64,000 bases of DNA from Halorubrum salinarum (GTDB taxonomy: Archaea; Halobacteriota; Halobacteria; Halobacteriales; Haloferacaceae), in the NCBI RefSeq assembly GCF_013267195.1, contig NZ_CP053941.1:1612001-1676000 (forward strand). The letters are read 5' to 3'. The notes beneath the pieces were generated by a model that saw nothing but the letters and a program-made list of their open reading frames with translations, had not been told where the DNA came from and ran no database searches. Shown here one piece after another: positions 8,026 to 16,558 of the stretch. How positions within the stretch are numbered: the stretch's first letter is position 1; the number at the start of each line of letters is the position of its first letter. Position numbers and translations under genes: made by a program.

Positions 8026-9174
8026 ATGATACCGTCGCTCGGGGCGCTGTTCGAGGGGTTCACGGCGGTGGAGGCGACGGTCGCCGTCCTCCTCGTCTCG
8101 GTCGTCGCCGCCGTGGCGATGGAGTTCGTGGTCCTCCGCGCCGCGCGCCGGTTCGTCTCCGGCACGGACACCGGCTACGACGACATCGTCATCGCCTCGC
8201 TGCGGGCGCCGCTCGTCGTCACCGCCGCGCTCGCGGGGGTGTTCGTGCTCACGCAGGTCCCCGCGGTGCGCGCCTCGGTGCTCGTGGAGCCGCAGTTGCT
8301 CGACGCCGTCTTCGGGCGCCCGTCGCTGTCGGTGATTGTCCTCGTCTGGGCGTACGCGGCCAACGCGGTCGTGAACCGGGTCGTCGCCGCGGTCAACGAG
8401 GAGGGCGGGCGGTTCGACTTCGCGCCCGTCTTCTCGAACGTCTGGACGCTCGCGGTGCTGCTCGGCAGCGTCGGCACCCTGCTGTGGCTGTGGGGCATCG
8501 AGATCACGCCGCTGCTCGGCGCGGCCGGGGTCGCCGGCATCGCCGTCGGCTTCGCGGCGAAGGACACGGTGGCGAACTTCTTCGGCGGGATCGCGCTGTA
8601 CTTCGACGACACGTACAAGATCGGCGACTACATCGTCTTGGACGACGGCACCGCCGGGACCGTGATCAAGGTCGGCGTGCGGTCGACGACGCTGCTCACC
8701 CGCGACGAGGTGCTGGTGACGGTACCGAACGCGACGCTCAACGCCTCGAAGGTGACGAACGAGTCGGCGCCGCAGCGCCGCCGCCGCGTGCGGGTCCCGA
8801 TCGGGGTCGCTTACGGGACCGACGTGGACGCCTTCGAGGCGCTGGCGATCGAGGTCGTGGAGGCGGAGCCGCTCGTCCTCGACTCCCCGAAGCCGCGGGC
8901 GCGCTTCCGCTCGTTCGGGGACTCGGCGCTCCAGTACGAGATCCTCTGCTGGGTGAACGGTCCGACGCGGCGCCGCCGCGCGCAGCACGAACTCAACCGC
9001 GCCCTGTACGTGGCGCTCGGGGAGGCAGACATCGAGATCCCGTACCCGAAGCGGGACGTGACGATCGCGGGGACCGCCGGAGCGGAGCCGCCGGCCCCCG
9101 GGACGGAGCGGGTGCCCGCGTCGCCGACGCCCGAGGCGGAGCCGGCCGAGCGGCGGGTCGGCGACGGCGACTGA
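8026..9174 (+). CDS. MscS-family small-conductance mechanosensitive channel
   Basis: Membrane channel that opens on hypo-osmotic shock to release solutes. It has 382 residues, with hydrophobic helices at about 16-38, 62-82, 98-118 and 145-185. The pore-lining Gly/Ala helix reads GAAGVAGIAVGFAAKDTVAN, followed by the beta domain (FDDTYKIGDYIVLDDGTAGTV, TLLTRDEVLVTVPNATL) and the C-terminal alpha/beta cage (VPIGVAYGTDVDAFEALA). The last 50 residues are Pro/Glu-rich and not conserved. Single gene with its own promoter, converging on the next gene with 20 bases between stops. Confidence 0.93.
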   Translation: MIPSLGALFEGFTAVEATVAVLLVSVVAAVAMEFVVLRAARRFVSGTDTGYDDIVIASLRAPLVVTAALAGVFVLTQVPAVRASVLVEPQLLDAVFGRPSLSVIVLVWAYAANAVVNRVVAAVNEEGGRFDFAPVFSNVWTLAVLLGSVGTLLWLWGIEITPLLGAAGVAGIAVGFAAKDTVANFFGGIALYFDDTYKIGDYIVLDDGTAGTVIKVGVRSTTLLTRDEVLVTVPNATLNASKVTNESAPQRRRRVRVPIGVAYGTDVDAFEALAIEVVEAEPLVLDSPKPRARFRSFGDSALQYEILCWVNGPTRRRRAQHELNRALYVALGEADIEIPYPKRDVTIAGTAGAEPPAPGTERVPASPTPEAEPAERRVGDGD

Positions 9175-9194
9175 GCGTCAGGGCGCGTCGACGG

Positions 9195-10649
9195 TCACGC
9201 CGACGCGTCGCCGGCGTCGCCGTCGGAAGCGACCTCCCAGTACCACGACGGCGGGACCGGGACGGTGTCGCCGAGCCGGCCGTACCGGAACGCGACCCGG
9301 ACGCGCTCGCCGGTCGGCACGTGGACGTAGGTCGCCGATAGCTCGACGACGAGCCCGTCGGCGGTGACGAACGCGACCGCCCGGAAGTCGTCGGCCTCGT
9401 CGCCGAGCGCGCGCGGCTCGCCGCGCACCTCGATCCGGTACAGCGGGACCGCGGTGGCGGCCGCCCCGACCGTCGACTCGCTCCCGTTCAGGAACCGGCG
9501 GATCGGCTCCGCGGCGGCCCCTCCGACGAGCGCCGTCGCGTTCGGCGCCGCGGCGGGGTCGAGGCGGCGGGTCTCGACGCCGGACGGTCCCGCCGCCCGC
9601 TCGTAGACGGCGTCGCCGTCGGCGTACACCTCGACGGTGCCCTCGCGGGTCGCGCCCCCGATCGAGGCGTTCGCCGAGGCGGTGAGCCGGTACCGGCGCT
9701 CGGACGCGACCGCGAGTTCGACGCCGCCGTCGCCGGCGATTCCCACGCGGTCGCCCGTCCCCCCGTCGAGGCCGGTCGCGTTCGCGGGCCCCGAGGCGAC
9801 GAGGAGGAGGGTCGCGGACGAGAGGTTCGCCGCGGCGGCGACGTGGGCGTCGGCGAGCGCGTCCGCGTCGTACACGCCGGTCAGGAAGGCGCCGGGCGGC
9901 GTCCTGGCGGTCGAGCCGACCGTCCCCGTGAGGCCGTCCTCGTCGAGCCCGAGCGACGCCGCGTCGTCGAGCGTCGACACGGCGCGCTCCGCCGACTCCG
10001 GCGTTCCGATCGCGGCCGCGGCGGCCGCGTACTCCCCGTCGGCCGGCGGCGAGGGAGCGGTCGGCTCCGCGTCGTCGGCCGCGGGCCCGAGTCCGGGGAC
10101 GCCGGCGAGCGCCGGCGCTCCGCCGGCGGCGAGGACCGCGAGGGCCGCCACAAGCAGCGCGGCGGCCGCGACGGCGAGGAGGGCGCTCCGGTCGTCGGCC
10201 GCCGCCCGTCGGACCCCCGCGAGGCGACCGCGGACGCCCTCGCGGCCGCCGTCGTCGGCCGCCGCGGCGGTCGCGAGGGAGACGCCGAACCGCTCGCGGA
10301 ACAGGCGGTCCGCCGCGTCCCGGTCGAGCCCGTAGAGGAGCCGCTCGCGGAGGTCGGACGGCGAGACGTACGCCGCGCCGACCGCCTCGGCCCGCCGACG
10401 CGGCGAGGCGGAGAGCACCCGTCGCGCCCCGTCGCCGACGACGGCGTCGGCGTCGGTCGGGACGGGGGTCCCGACCGCGACGCGCCGCTCCCGGCCGCCG
10501 CGTCGGACGACGACGACGTTCGACTCGTCCGCCCGGTCGACCCGCTCCCAGCCGCGAGCGGTCCACAGCGCGGCGACGAACTCGCGGCGCTCGGCGCCGG
10601 AGAGCGACCGGTATCGCCGGGCGAACTCCGCCTCTGACGGGGCGTTCAC
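9195..10649 (-). CDS. membrane protein: nuclease-like cytoplasmic N domain, one helix, external domain
   Basis: A 484-residue protein from a GTG start (VNAPSEAEFARRY). I place the start here because upstream residues are the antisense of the Fe-S carrier gene. Residues 1-100 (REFVAALWTARGWERVD, then VVVVRRGGRERRVAVG) look like the restriction-endonuclease-like fold found fused to haloarchaeal membrane proteins. A transmembrane helix lies at about 156-175. The outer part ends with a beta-rich region (VRVAFRYGRLGDTVPVPPSW) resembling the DUF7537-type lipoprotein domain; that match is from memory. Function unknown; the topology suggests sensing outside and action inside. Confidence 0.75.
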   Translation of the reverse strand: MNAPSEAEFARRYRSLSGAERREFVAALWTARGWERVDRADESNVVVVRRGGRERRVAVGTPVPTDADAVVGDGARRVLSASPRRRAEAVGAAYVSPSDLRERLLYGLDRDAADRLFRERFGVSLATAAAADDGGREGVRGRLAGVRRAAADDRSALLAVAAAALLVAALAVLAAGGAPALAGVPGLGPAADDAEPTAPSPPADGEYAAAAAAIGTPESAERAVSTLDDAASLGLDEDGLTGTVGSTARTPPGAFLTGVYDADALADAHVAAAANLSSATLLLVASGPANATGLDGGTGDRVGIAGDGGVELAVASERRYRLTASANASIGGATREGTVEVYADGDAVYERAAGPSGVETRRLDPAAAPNATALVGGAAAEPIRRFLNGSESTVGAAATAVPLYRIEVRGEPRALGDEADDFRAVAFVTADGLVVELSATYVHVPTGERVRVAFRYGRLGDTVPVPPSWYWEVASDGDAGDASA

Positions 10650-10787
10650 GGGGTCAGTACGCGTCCGAGCTACACAAACGTACCGCGCACGGTCGGCCGG
10701 GCCGGGACGCGGAACGTAACCGTCAGCGACAACGGGCCGCGGGATTCCGCCGGCAGGGTTTTCCCCGTGCGAACGGAATCGGGTGGT

Positions 10788-11162
10788 ATGAGTACCGAAC
10801 CGGCCGACACCGGGACCGAGGGGAACGACCCGGCGATCGAGGTGACCTCGGACGCCGCCGAGGAGGCCCTCTCGCTGCTCGAAGGCGAGGGGCTCGACAC
10901 CGACGTCGCCGGGCTGCGGCTGTTCGTCCAGCAGGGCGGCTGCGCGGGGCTGTCGTACGGGATGCGCTTCGACACGGAGCCGGAGGAAGACGACCTCGTC
11001 GTGGAGCACCACGGCCTCCGGGTGTTCGTCGACCCCGCGAGCAAGAACTACATCGGCGGGAGCACGCTCGACTACGAGCACGGCCTCCAGGCCGCCGGCT
11101 TCGAGGTCGAGAACCCGAACGTCGTCTCCGAGTGCGGCTGCGGCGAGTCGTTCCGGACGTAG
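10788..11162 (+). CDS. HesB/IscA-type iron-sulfur cluster carrier
   Basis: A-type Fe-S scaffold/carrier, 124 residues. The three cluster-ligand cysteines are in QQGGCAGLSYG and SECGCGESF, and the LDYEHGLQAAGFEVENPN core is complete. The start at MSTEPADTG is preferred to an in-frame GTG 21 bases upstream, as family proteins begin close to the acidic stretch. The first 20 residues are a haloarchaeal acidic extension. Transcribed divergently from the membrane protein to its left and followed by a T-tract. Confidence 0.93.
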   Translation: MSTEPADTGTEGNDPAIEVTSDAAEEALSLLEGEGLDTDVAGLRLFVQQGGCAGLSYGMRFDTEPEEDDLVVEHHGLRVFVDPASKNYIGGSTLDYEHGLQAAGFEVENPNVVSECGCGESFRT

Positions 11163-11178
11163 CGCGCGCTTCGATTCC

Positions 11179-11184
11179 TTTTTT
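11179..11184 (+). terminator. T-tract terminator of the Fe-S carrier gene
   Basis: TTTTTT, within TTCCTTTTTTCCTCCCC, lies 17 bases after the stop codon. Haloarchaea terminate at T-rich tracts without a strict hairpin. Confidence 0.5.
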
Positions 11185-11238
11185 CCTCCCCGTCTCGCGA
11201 GTCCCCCGCTTAAGTCGCTCCGCCGGGTAGCGGGAGCC

Positions 11239-11484
11239 ATGACCCTGGAAGCGACGACGACGCCGAGCGGCGAGCGGGTGTACACCGACAGGTCGCGGAC
11301 CGAGCGCGGCGCGGACGGGCCCTTCTACCTCGTGTTCGCGGACGAGGCGGGCGAGTCCCGCTGGGGGTTCCGCTGCGGCAACTGCGAGTCGTTCGACACC
11401 GCGATGGACACGATGGGCCGGATCCAGTGTACCGAGTGCGGCAACCTCCGGAAGCCGGACGAGTGGGACGCGGCCCACGAGTGA
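11239..11484 (+). CDS. small zinc-ribbon protein, DUF5816-like
   Basis: An 81-residue protein with a zinc ribbon formed by CGNC (about residues 50-53) and CTEC (about 67-70), between a beta-rich N terminus and the ending RKPDEWDAAHE. This layout matches a conserved haloarchaeal family I recall as DUF5816. The TATA-like CTTAAGT near 11210 suits a leaderless start. No enzymatic motif is present; nucleic-acid or protein binding is the plausible activity. It is a single gene, not coupled to its neighbours. Confidence 0.8.
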   Translation: MTLEATTTPSGERVYTDRSRTERGADGPFYLVFADEAGESRWGFRCGNCESFDTAMDTMGRIQCTECGNLRKPDEWDAAHE

Positions 11485-11681
11485 GGCGGCAGGCGAGTCG
11501 TCGTCAGGGGTAGGGGCAGGCCGCTGTCAGCGGACAGGGGCGGGTCGTCGTCAGCGGCCACGGAATCTCCGGTCGACGGCCGTCTCCGGCGGGGCGGTCG
11601 GCTCCGGCTCGGGACCGCGTTCGGGGCTCTCCGGACCCCTGCGGGGGGTGCGCCCGATTCTCTGGGATCGAAATCGTGAGA

Positions 11682-11691
11682 AGGTTTATCA
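11682..11691 (+). promoter_or_regulatory. promoter of the 11717 gene
   Basis: AGGTTTATCA is 26-35 bases before the ATG at 11717. The preceding 11485-11680 stretch holds only short GC-rich direct repeats of the kind GTCGTCAG...GGGGC and no gene that I can support. Confidence 0.55.
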
Positions 11692-11716
11692 CGGATGGTG
11701 CCGAACTCCGACGTAG

Positions 11717-12055
11717 ATGGCCACTGCGAGCATCCCCCCGACGACCGAGGCCAGAGACGTCTTCCGCGAACTGGGATACACCGTCTCCGACGGCGGACGC
11801 GAGTTCGTCGCGGAACGCAAGTGGCGGCGCGTGTTCGTGACGGTGCTTTGTCTCGACGACGACGACCTCGACCCGTATCTCGCAGACGGGGGCGACGCGC
11901 CGCGGCTCCGGTGTTTCGTCACGTGGCGTGACCGCGCGGCCGACCTCCAGGAACGGCTCGTCGCCGCCAAGCCCCCCTACGACTGGGCGGTGATCGGCAT
12001 CGACCGCGACGGCGAGGACTTCGCGGTGATGGAGGGCGCGCCCGGGAGCCCGTAG
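11717..12055 (+). CDS. conserved haloarchaeal protein, DUF7116-like
   Basis: A 112-residue soluble alpha/beta protein beginning MATASIPPTTEARDVFRELGY, with an Arg/Lys-rich strand (RKWRRVFVTVLC) and the ending PPYDWAVIGIDRDGEDFAV. It resembles a small conserved haloarchaeal family that I remember as DUF7116, so the gene is real but of unknown function. No metal-binding or catalytic motif stands out. Own promoter; codon use matches the rest of the window. Confidence 0.75.
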   Translation: MATASIPPTTEARDVFRELGYTVSDGGREFVAERKWRRVFVTVLCLDDDDLDPYLADGGDAPRLRCFVTWRDRAADLQERLVAAKPPYDWAVIGIDRDGEDFAVMEGAPGSP

Positions 12056-12173
12056 CCCCGCGCGCGACCGCGGTACCGACGACGCTCTCCGCATCCCGGT
12101 CGGCCCGCCAACCGTGCCCTCGGCCGGCCCGTCTCGGAGGTGTCTATTTGCGACCCCGCCGCGTACGGGCCGC

Positions 12174-12608
12174 ATGGAGCACGTCGAGTACGTCTACACC
12201 AGCGGCATGTCCGAGTCCGACGTCGAGGCCCGCCTCCGGGCCGGCGAACACGGCGTCTTCGCGCTGGCGAGCGACGGCGACGCGTACGCCACGCCGCTGA
12301 GCTACCACTACGACGGCGACCGCCTCCTCCTCCGCGTGAGCGACCACGACGGCGACGACGAGAAGGGGCGGTTCCTCGCGGCGACCGACACCGCCACGTT
12401 CGTCTGCTACGCGGCGTCGACGGACGAGTCGTGGAGCGTCCACGTCCGCGGGCCGGTCTCGCGGTTCGAGCGACGGGTCGACGAGGCGACGCTCAACGAG
12501 TGGTTTCAACCCTTCCGCCTCTTCGACGAGGCGGTCGAGGACGTCGCGTTCACCCTCTACGAACTGGAGATGGAGACGGTCATCGGCCGCGCGACCGTAG
12601 ACGGGTAG
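12174..12608 (+). CDS. pyridoxamine 5'-phosphate oxidase-family flavin protein
   Basis: A 144-residue split-barrel protein of the PPOX/nitroimidazole-resistance type. It has the strand pattern [20 protein letters not shown], then [12 protein letters not shown] and [14 protein letters not shown], consistent with an FMN or F420-binding barrel. The start [13 protein letters not shown] is supported by TATTTG at about 12145-12150, 25 bases upstream. Substrate unknown. The short length and lack of a substrate-specific loop argue against true PdxH. Confidence 0.85.
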   Translation: MEHVEYVYTSGMSESDVEARLRAGEHGVFALASDGDAYATPLSYHYDGDRLLLRVSDHDGDDEKGRFLAATDTATFVCYAASTDESWSVHVRGPVSRFERRVDEATLNEWFQPFRLFDEAVEDVAFTLYELEMETVIGRATVDG

Positions 12609-12664
12609 CCGGCGAGCCGGCGGGACCGGCATCGCGCCCGACACCGTCCCGCCGGCGGCGACGC

Positions 12665-12676
12665 GTATTTTTATCT
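12665..12676 (+). promoter_or_regulatory. promoter of the dodecin gene
   Basis: GTATTTTTATCT lies 27-38 bases upstream of the ATG at 12703, giving a nearly leaderless transcript. Confidence 0.55.
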
Positions 12677-12702
12677 CCCCGTGTGCCCTACCAGCACGCG
12701 AC

Positions 12703-12903
12703 ATGGTGTTCAAGAAGATCACGTTGATCGGGACGAGCGAGGAGAGCTTCGACGCCGCGGCCGACGACGCCATCGACCGCGCCGAGGACACCCTCGACAA
12801 CGTCTACTGGGCCGAGGTCGAGGAGTTCGGCGTCGAGTTGGACGGCGCGGCCGACCGCGAGTACCAGGCCGAGGTCGAGGTCGCGTTCGAACTGGAGGGC
12901 TGA
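12703..12903 (+). CDS. dodecin, riboflavin/flavin storage protein
   Basis: A 66-residue dodecameric flavin-binding protein. The beta-alpha-beta-beta pattern begins [12 protein letters not shown] and ends [12 protein letters not shown]. Trp36 and Gln55 fall exactly at the positions known to sandwich and hold the isoalloxazine in Halobacterium salinarum dodecin, so flavin binding is expected. The family buffers riboflavin and lumichrome and protects against photo-oxidation in light-exposed cells. Single gene with a strong TATA box. Confidence 0.95.
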   Translation: MVFKKITLIGTSEESFDAAADDAIDRAEDTLDNVYWAEVEEFGVELDGAADREYQAEVEVAFELEG

Positions 12904-12921
12904 GGGGAGACGCGGTCGTAC

Positions 12922-13056
12922 GATTTATAACTGGTCGTGAGCGGGAGCCGGGCCTCCGTATGAATGACGGGCATGGATGGGCCGGCGGCAGAGTCGTCGG
13001 CGACGCCGCCGCCTCGTTTATTTATAAGCGATTCCTCGGCGGCCACCTATTTATCC
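12922..13056 (+). promoter_or_regulatory. three TATA-like boxes upstream of the AlaX gene
   Basis: GATTTATAA (12922-12930), TTTATTTATAAG (about 13017-13028) and TATTTATCC (13049-13057) occur within the 174-base gap. The last is about 25 bases before the AlaX ATG and is the likely promoter. The first two have no obvious gene 25-35 bases downstream; ATG codons at 12961 and 12964 are nearby but their frames look non-coding. Confidence 0.45.
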
Positions 13057-13077
13057 GACCGCCTCCACGACCCGGCA

Positions 13078-14298
13078 ATGACCGCATCACGCGCGCCGGT
13101 CGAGCCGACGGTCCGGGAGTTCGAAGCGACGGTCGAGTCCGTCGACGGCCGCGAGGTCGTCCTCGACGAGACGTACTTCTACCCGGCGTCGGGCGGCCAG
13201 CCGGCAGACAGGGGAACGCTCGACGGCCACCTCGTCGACGACGTGGTCGAGCGGGACGGAGCGGTCGTCCACGCGCTCGACCCCGACGCGGACGCCGCCC
13301 TCGCGCCCGGCGACGAGGTCACGGGCCTGATCGACGACGCCTTCCGCACCTACTGCGCCCGGGCGCACACCGCCTCGCACGTGCTGTACGGGGCGGCGCG
13401 CCGGATCGCCGACGACCTCGGCTACGCCGGGTTCGACATCTCGGAGACGAAGGTCCGCGTCGACCTGACGACCGCCGAGCCGCTGGGCGACGACGACCTG
13501 ATCGAGTTAGAGCGGCTCGCCAACCGCGCCGTCTGGGACTCGCTGCCCGTCTCGTGGACGACGCACTCGGCCGACGAGGCCCGCGACGTCGACGGCATCG
13601 CGTTCAACACCAAGACCGAGGAGGGCGCGATGAGCGGCGGCGACGCGGTCCGGGTCGTGACGGTCGGCGAGGCCGACGACCCGTGGGACGTCGCCGCCTG
13701 CGGCGGTACGCACGTGGCGAACACGTCGGAGATCGGGCCGATCGCGGTGCTGGAGCGGTCGAACCCCGGCGAGGGCGTGACCCGCGTCGAGTTCGCGGTC
13801 GGGCCCACGGCGATAGACGAACTCGGTGCGGTCCACGCCGCCGCGCTCGACGCCGCGACGGCGCTCGACGCGCGCGTCGGCGACCTCCCGGACGCCGTTT
13901 CCCGCCTCCGCGACGAGGCGGACCGGCTGGAGGCGGAGCTCCGGGACGCCCGCGAGGAACTGCTCGCGGCCCGCCTGCGCGAGTTCCCGACCGCCGCCGT
14001 CGACGGCGCGCGCTGGGCGATCGGGACCGTCGACGACGCCGACCCGAACGAGCTCCGCGAGCCGGCGACGGCGGCGGTCGCGGCCGACGGCGACCTCGAC
14101 GCCCTCGCCGCGGTCGGGACCGGCGACGCCCCCTTCGTCGTGGTCGCGGCCGGCGGCGACGCGGTCGACGCGGGCGACGCCGTCGGCGCCGTCACCGACG
14201 AGTTCGGCGGGGGCGGCGGCGGCGGCCCGACGTTCGCGCAGGGCGGCGGGCTCGACGCCGACCCCGAGGCCGTCGCGGCGTGGCTCCGGGAGCGATGA
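13078..14298 (+). CDS. alanyl-tRNA editing protein, AlaX-L type
   Basis: Hydrolyses mischarged Ser- or Gly-tRNA(Ala). The 406 residues resemble the editing and C-terminal parts of alanyl-tRNA synthetase without the aminoacylation domain. N-terminal barrel: FEATVESVDGREVVLDETYF, then YPASGGQPADRG. Zinc site: HTASH (His97, His101) and CGGTH (Cys208, His212). A coiled-coil at about 285-325 precedes a DHHA1-type domain ending in the Gly-rich run near GGPTFAQGGG. The stop overlaps the start of the next gene by four bases (ATGA). Confidence 0.93.
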   Translation: MTASRAPVEPTVREFEATVESVDGREVVLDETYFYPASGGQPADRGTLDGHLVDDVVERDGAVVHALDPDADAALAPGDEVTGLIDDAFRTYCARAHTASHVLYGAARRIADDLGYAGFDISETKVRVDLTTAEPLGDDDLIELERLANRAVWDSLPVSWTTHSADEARDVDGIAFNTKTEEGAMSGGDAVRVVTVGEADDPWDVAACGGTHVANTSEIGPIAVLERSNPGEGVTRVEFAVGPTAIDELGAVHAAALDAATALDARVGDLPDAVSRLRDEADRLEAELRDAREELLAARLREFPTAAVDGARWAIGTVDDADPNELREPATAAVAADGDLDALAAVGTGDAPFVVVAAGGDAVDAGDAVGAVTDEFGGGGGGGPTFAQGGGLDADPEAVAAWLRER

Positions 14299-15299
14299 CC
14301 GGCAAGCTGGGCCCCGAGGCGCTGGCGGCGGCGTTCGCGGCGACCGGTGCGGCCGACCCGGCGGTTCGGCAGGGGCCGGCGTACGGCGAGGACGCGGCCG
14401 CGATCGACCTGGGCGGCGCCGGCGAGACGCTTGTCGTCGCGGCCGACCCCCTCTCGCTGGCCGCGGAGTCGGTCGGCACCCTCGCCGTCCACGTCGCCTG
14501 TAACGACGTGGCCGCCAGCGGCGCGGACCCGCGGTGGCTCACCCACACGCTGTTCCTCCCGGACGACGACCCCGACCGGCTTCGGGCGGTCGTCGACCAG
14601 GTCGACGCGACGGCGCGAGACCTCGGATGCGCGGTCGTCGGCGGCCACACCGAGGTGCTCGACGCGCTCGACCGCCCGCTCTGTGCGATGACGGCGATGG
14701 GCACGACTGACCGCTTCGTGTCGAGCGGCGGCGCAGAGCCCGGCGACCGGCTCCTGCTCACGAAGGGCGCGGGGATCGAGGCGACCGCGATCCTCGCGAC
14801 CGACTTCCGCGGGGCGTGCCGCGAGGCGGGCGTCCCGGCGGCGACGCTCGACGCGGCCGCGGAGTTCCTCGAGGAGGTGAGCGTCGTGCCCGACGCGGCG
14901 GCGGTCCGCGACGCCGCGACCGCGCTCCACGACCCGACCGAGGGCGGCGTGGCGACCGCGCTCGTCGAGGCGGCGGCCGCGAGCGAGGCCGTCTTCGCCG
15001 TCGACCGCGACGCGGTCCCGGTCCGACCGGAGACCCGGGCCTGCTGTGACGCCCTCGGCGTCGATCCGCTCAAGTCGTTTGGGTCGGGCGCGCTGCTGGC
15101 GGCCGTCCCGCCGGAGCGCGTCGACGAGGCGCTCGACGCGCTCGACGCGGCCGGGATCGAGGGGGCCGCGATCGGTCGCGTCGAGTCGCCCGCCGACGAG
15201 TCGGCCGCGGGGACCGTCCGGATCGGCGACGAGACGCTCGCCGAACCGCCGCGAGACGAGCTGTACCCCCTCTGGGAGGCGCGCGACGCGGGGGCGTAG
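14295..15299 (+). CDS. AIR-synthase-related (PurM/HypE-like) protein
   Basis: A 334-residue ATP-binding protein of the PurM/HypE/ThiL/SelD superfamily: YGEDAAAID, the loop ADPLSLAAESVGTLAVHVA, CNDVAASGADPRW, GGHTEV and HDPTEGGVATALVEA. It most resembles HypE, but the C-terminal PRIC tetrapeptide whose Cys carries the thiocarbamoyl/cyano group is missing: the protein ends YPLWEARDAGA. No hydrogenase genes are nearby. So it is a HypE-like paralogue of unknown substrate. Its four-base overlap with the AlaX gene suggests joint expression, perhaps in tRNA quality control or modification. Confidence 0.85.
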   Translation: MTGKLGPEALAAAFAATGAADPAVRQGPAYGEDAAAIDLGGAGETLVVAADPLSLAAESVGTLAVHVACNDVAASGADPRWLTHTLFLPDDDPDRLRAVVDQVDATARDLGCAVVGGHTEVLDALDRPLCAMTAMGTTDRFVSSGGAEPGDRLLLTKGAGIEATAILATDFRGACREAGVPAATLDAAAEFLEEVSVVPDAAAVRDAATALHDPTEGGVATALVEAAAASEAVFAVDRDAVPVRPETRACCDALGVDPLKSFGSGALLAAVPPERVDEALDALDAAGIEGAAIGRVESPADESAAGTVRIGDETLAEPPRDELYPLWEARDAGA

Positions 15300-15385
15300 C
15301 GGTCGGCGGCGGCCGTCCCCCTGCCCCGGCCGGGCCCACCCCGCCGATCGCGCACCTTTTTCGGTGAGGGACCGAAGTCGGTGAC

Positions 15386-16558
15386 ATGACCGGAGCACGC
15401 GTCGGATCGGCGCTCACCGACGAGCAGGCGGCCGTCCGCGACCTCGTCGCGGAGTTCGCGGCCGAGGAGGTCCGCCCGACCGCGGCCGAGGCGGACGAGA
15501 CGGAGACGTTCCCGGAGGAGGTGTGGGACGGGCTCGCGGAGCTGGGCCTGACCGGCCTCACCGTCCCGGAGGAGTACGGCGGCTTCGGCGCCGACGAGAC
15601 GACCTACGCGGTCGCCAACGAGGCGCTGGCGCACGGGTCGCTCGCGGTCGCCACCGCGCTGTCCGTCCACTGCCTCGCGACCTCCTGTATCGCCGAGTTC
15701 GGCACGGAGGCGCAGCGCGAGGCGTGGCTCCCGGAGATGGCGGAGACGGGCCGCCCGGTCGGGATGTTCTGCCTCTCGGAGCCGCACGCGGGGTCGAACC
15801 CGGCGCAGATGTCGACGACAGCGACGCACGACCCCGAGGCCGACGAGTACGTCCTGAACGGCGAGAAGCAGTGGATCACCAACGGGAAGCGCGGCGGCGT
15901 CGCGGTCGTCTTCGCGAAGGTCGACGACGCGGAGCGCGACCCCGACGACGACGCCGTCACGCAGTTCCTCGTCCCCGCGGACGCCGAGGGGTTCGAGGTC
16001 GGAAAGAAGGAGGAGAAGCTGGGGCTCCGCGCCTCGGACACGACCGGGATCACCTTCGACGACTGCCGGATCCCCGCCGAGAACCGGCTCACCGAGCCGG
16101 GGAAGGGGCTCTCCGCGGCCTTCCGGACGCTCACCGAGGGGCGGATCGGCATCGCGGCGCAGGCGGTCGGCGTCGCGCAGGCCGCGCTCGACGAGGCGAC
16201 GACGTACGCGCAGGAGCGCGAGCAGTTCGACCGCCCGATCGGCGACATCCAGGCGATCCGGCACAAGCTCGCGGAGATGTCGACCGACGTGTCGGCCGCG
16301 CGGCTCCTCGTCCGCGAGGCGTGCCGGCAGGCGGAGGCGGGGGAGGACTACCGCGTCGCCGCCTCGAAGGCGAAGTACCGCGCCAGCGAGGCCGCGATGT
16401 CGGTGACGAACGAGGCGGTCCAGATCCACGGCGGCTACGGCTACACGACCGAGTTCGACGTCGAGCGGCTCTACCGCGACGCGAAGATCACGGAGATATA
16501 CGAGGGGACGACCGAGATCCAGAAGACGATCATCGCCCGCGGGGTGTTCGGGGAGTGA
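15386..16558 (+). CDS. acyl-CoA dehydrogenase
   Basis: FAD-dependent first step of beta-oxidation or branched-chain acyl-CoA breakdown. The 390-residue length is standard. Signature sequences: MFCLSEPHAGSNPAQMSTTA (flavin contact), KQWITNGKRGG, GLRASDTTGITFDDCRIPAE and the C-terminal IYEGTTEIQKTIIARGVFGE. The Glu of YEGTTE is the catalytic base position of the short-chain family. CCTTTTTCGG at 15355-15364 may serve as promoter. The TGA overlaps the next gene's GTG, so the two are coupled. Confidence 0.95.
   Translation: MTGARVGSALTDEQAAVRDLVAEFAAEEVRPTAAEADETETFPEEVWDGLAELGLTGLTVPEEYGGFGADETTYAVANEALAHGSLAVATALSVHCLATSCIAEFGTEAQREAWLPEMAETGRPVGMFCLSEPHAGSNPAQMSTTATHDPEADEYVLNGEKQWITNGKRGGVAVVFAKVDDAERDPDDDAVTQFLVPADAEGFEVGKKEEKLGLRASDTTGITFDDCRIPAENRLTEPGKGLSAAFRTLTEGRIGIAAQAVGVAQAALDEATTYAQEREQFDRPIGDIQAIRHKLAEMSTDVSAARLLVREACRQAEAGEDYRVAASKAKYRASEAAMSVTNEAVQIHGGYGYTTEFDVERLYRDAKITEIYEGTTEIQKTIIARGVFGE

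Noticed and set aside
12964..13077. Extension of AlaX upstream to an ATG at 12964
   Set aside because: The extra 38 residues do not resemble the family, and a TATA box at 13049 lies inside that stretch, correctly spaced for the ATG at 13078.
12681..15299. A very long open frame spanning dodecin, AlaX and the AIR-synthase-like gene
   Set aside because: Only its last third matches a family. The earlier part is Arg-rich and is the out-of-frame reading of AlaX, a common effect of GC-rich DNA.
14295..15299. HypE hydrogenase maturation protein
   Set aside because: The C-terminal PRIC motif with the essential Cys is absent and there are no hydrogenase genes nearby.
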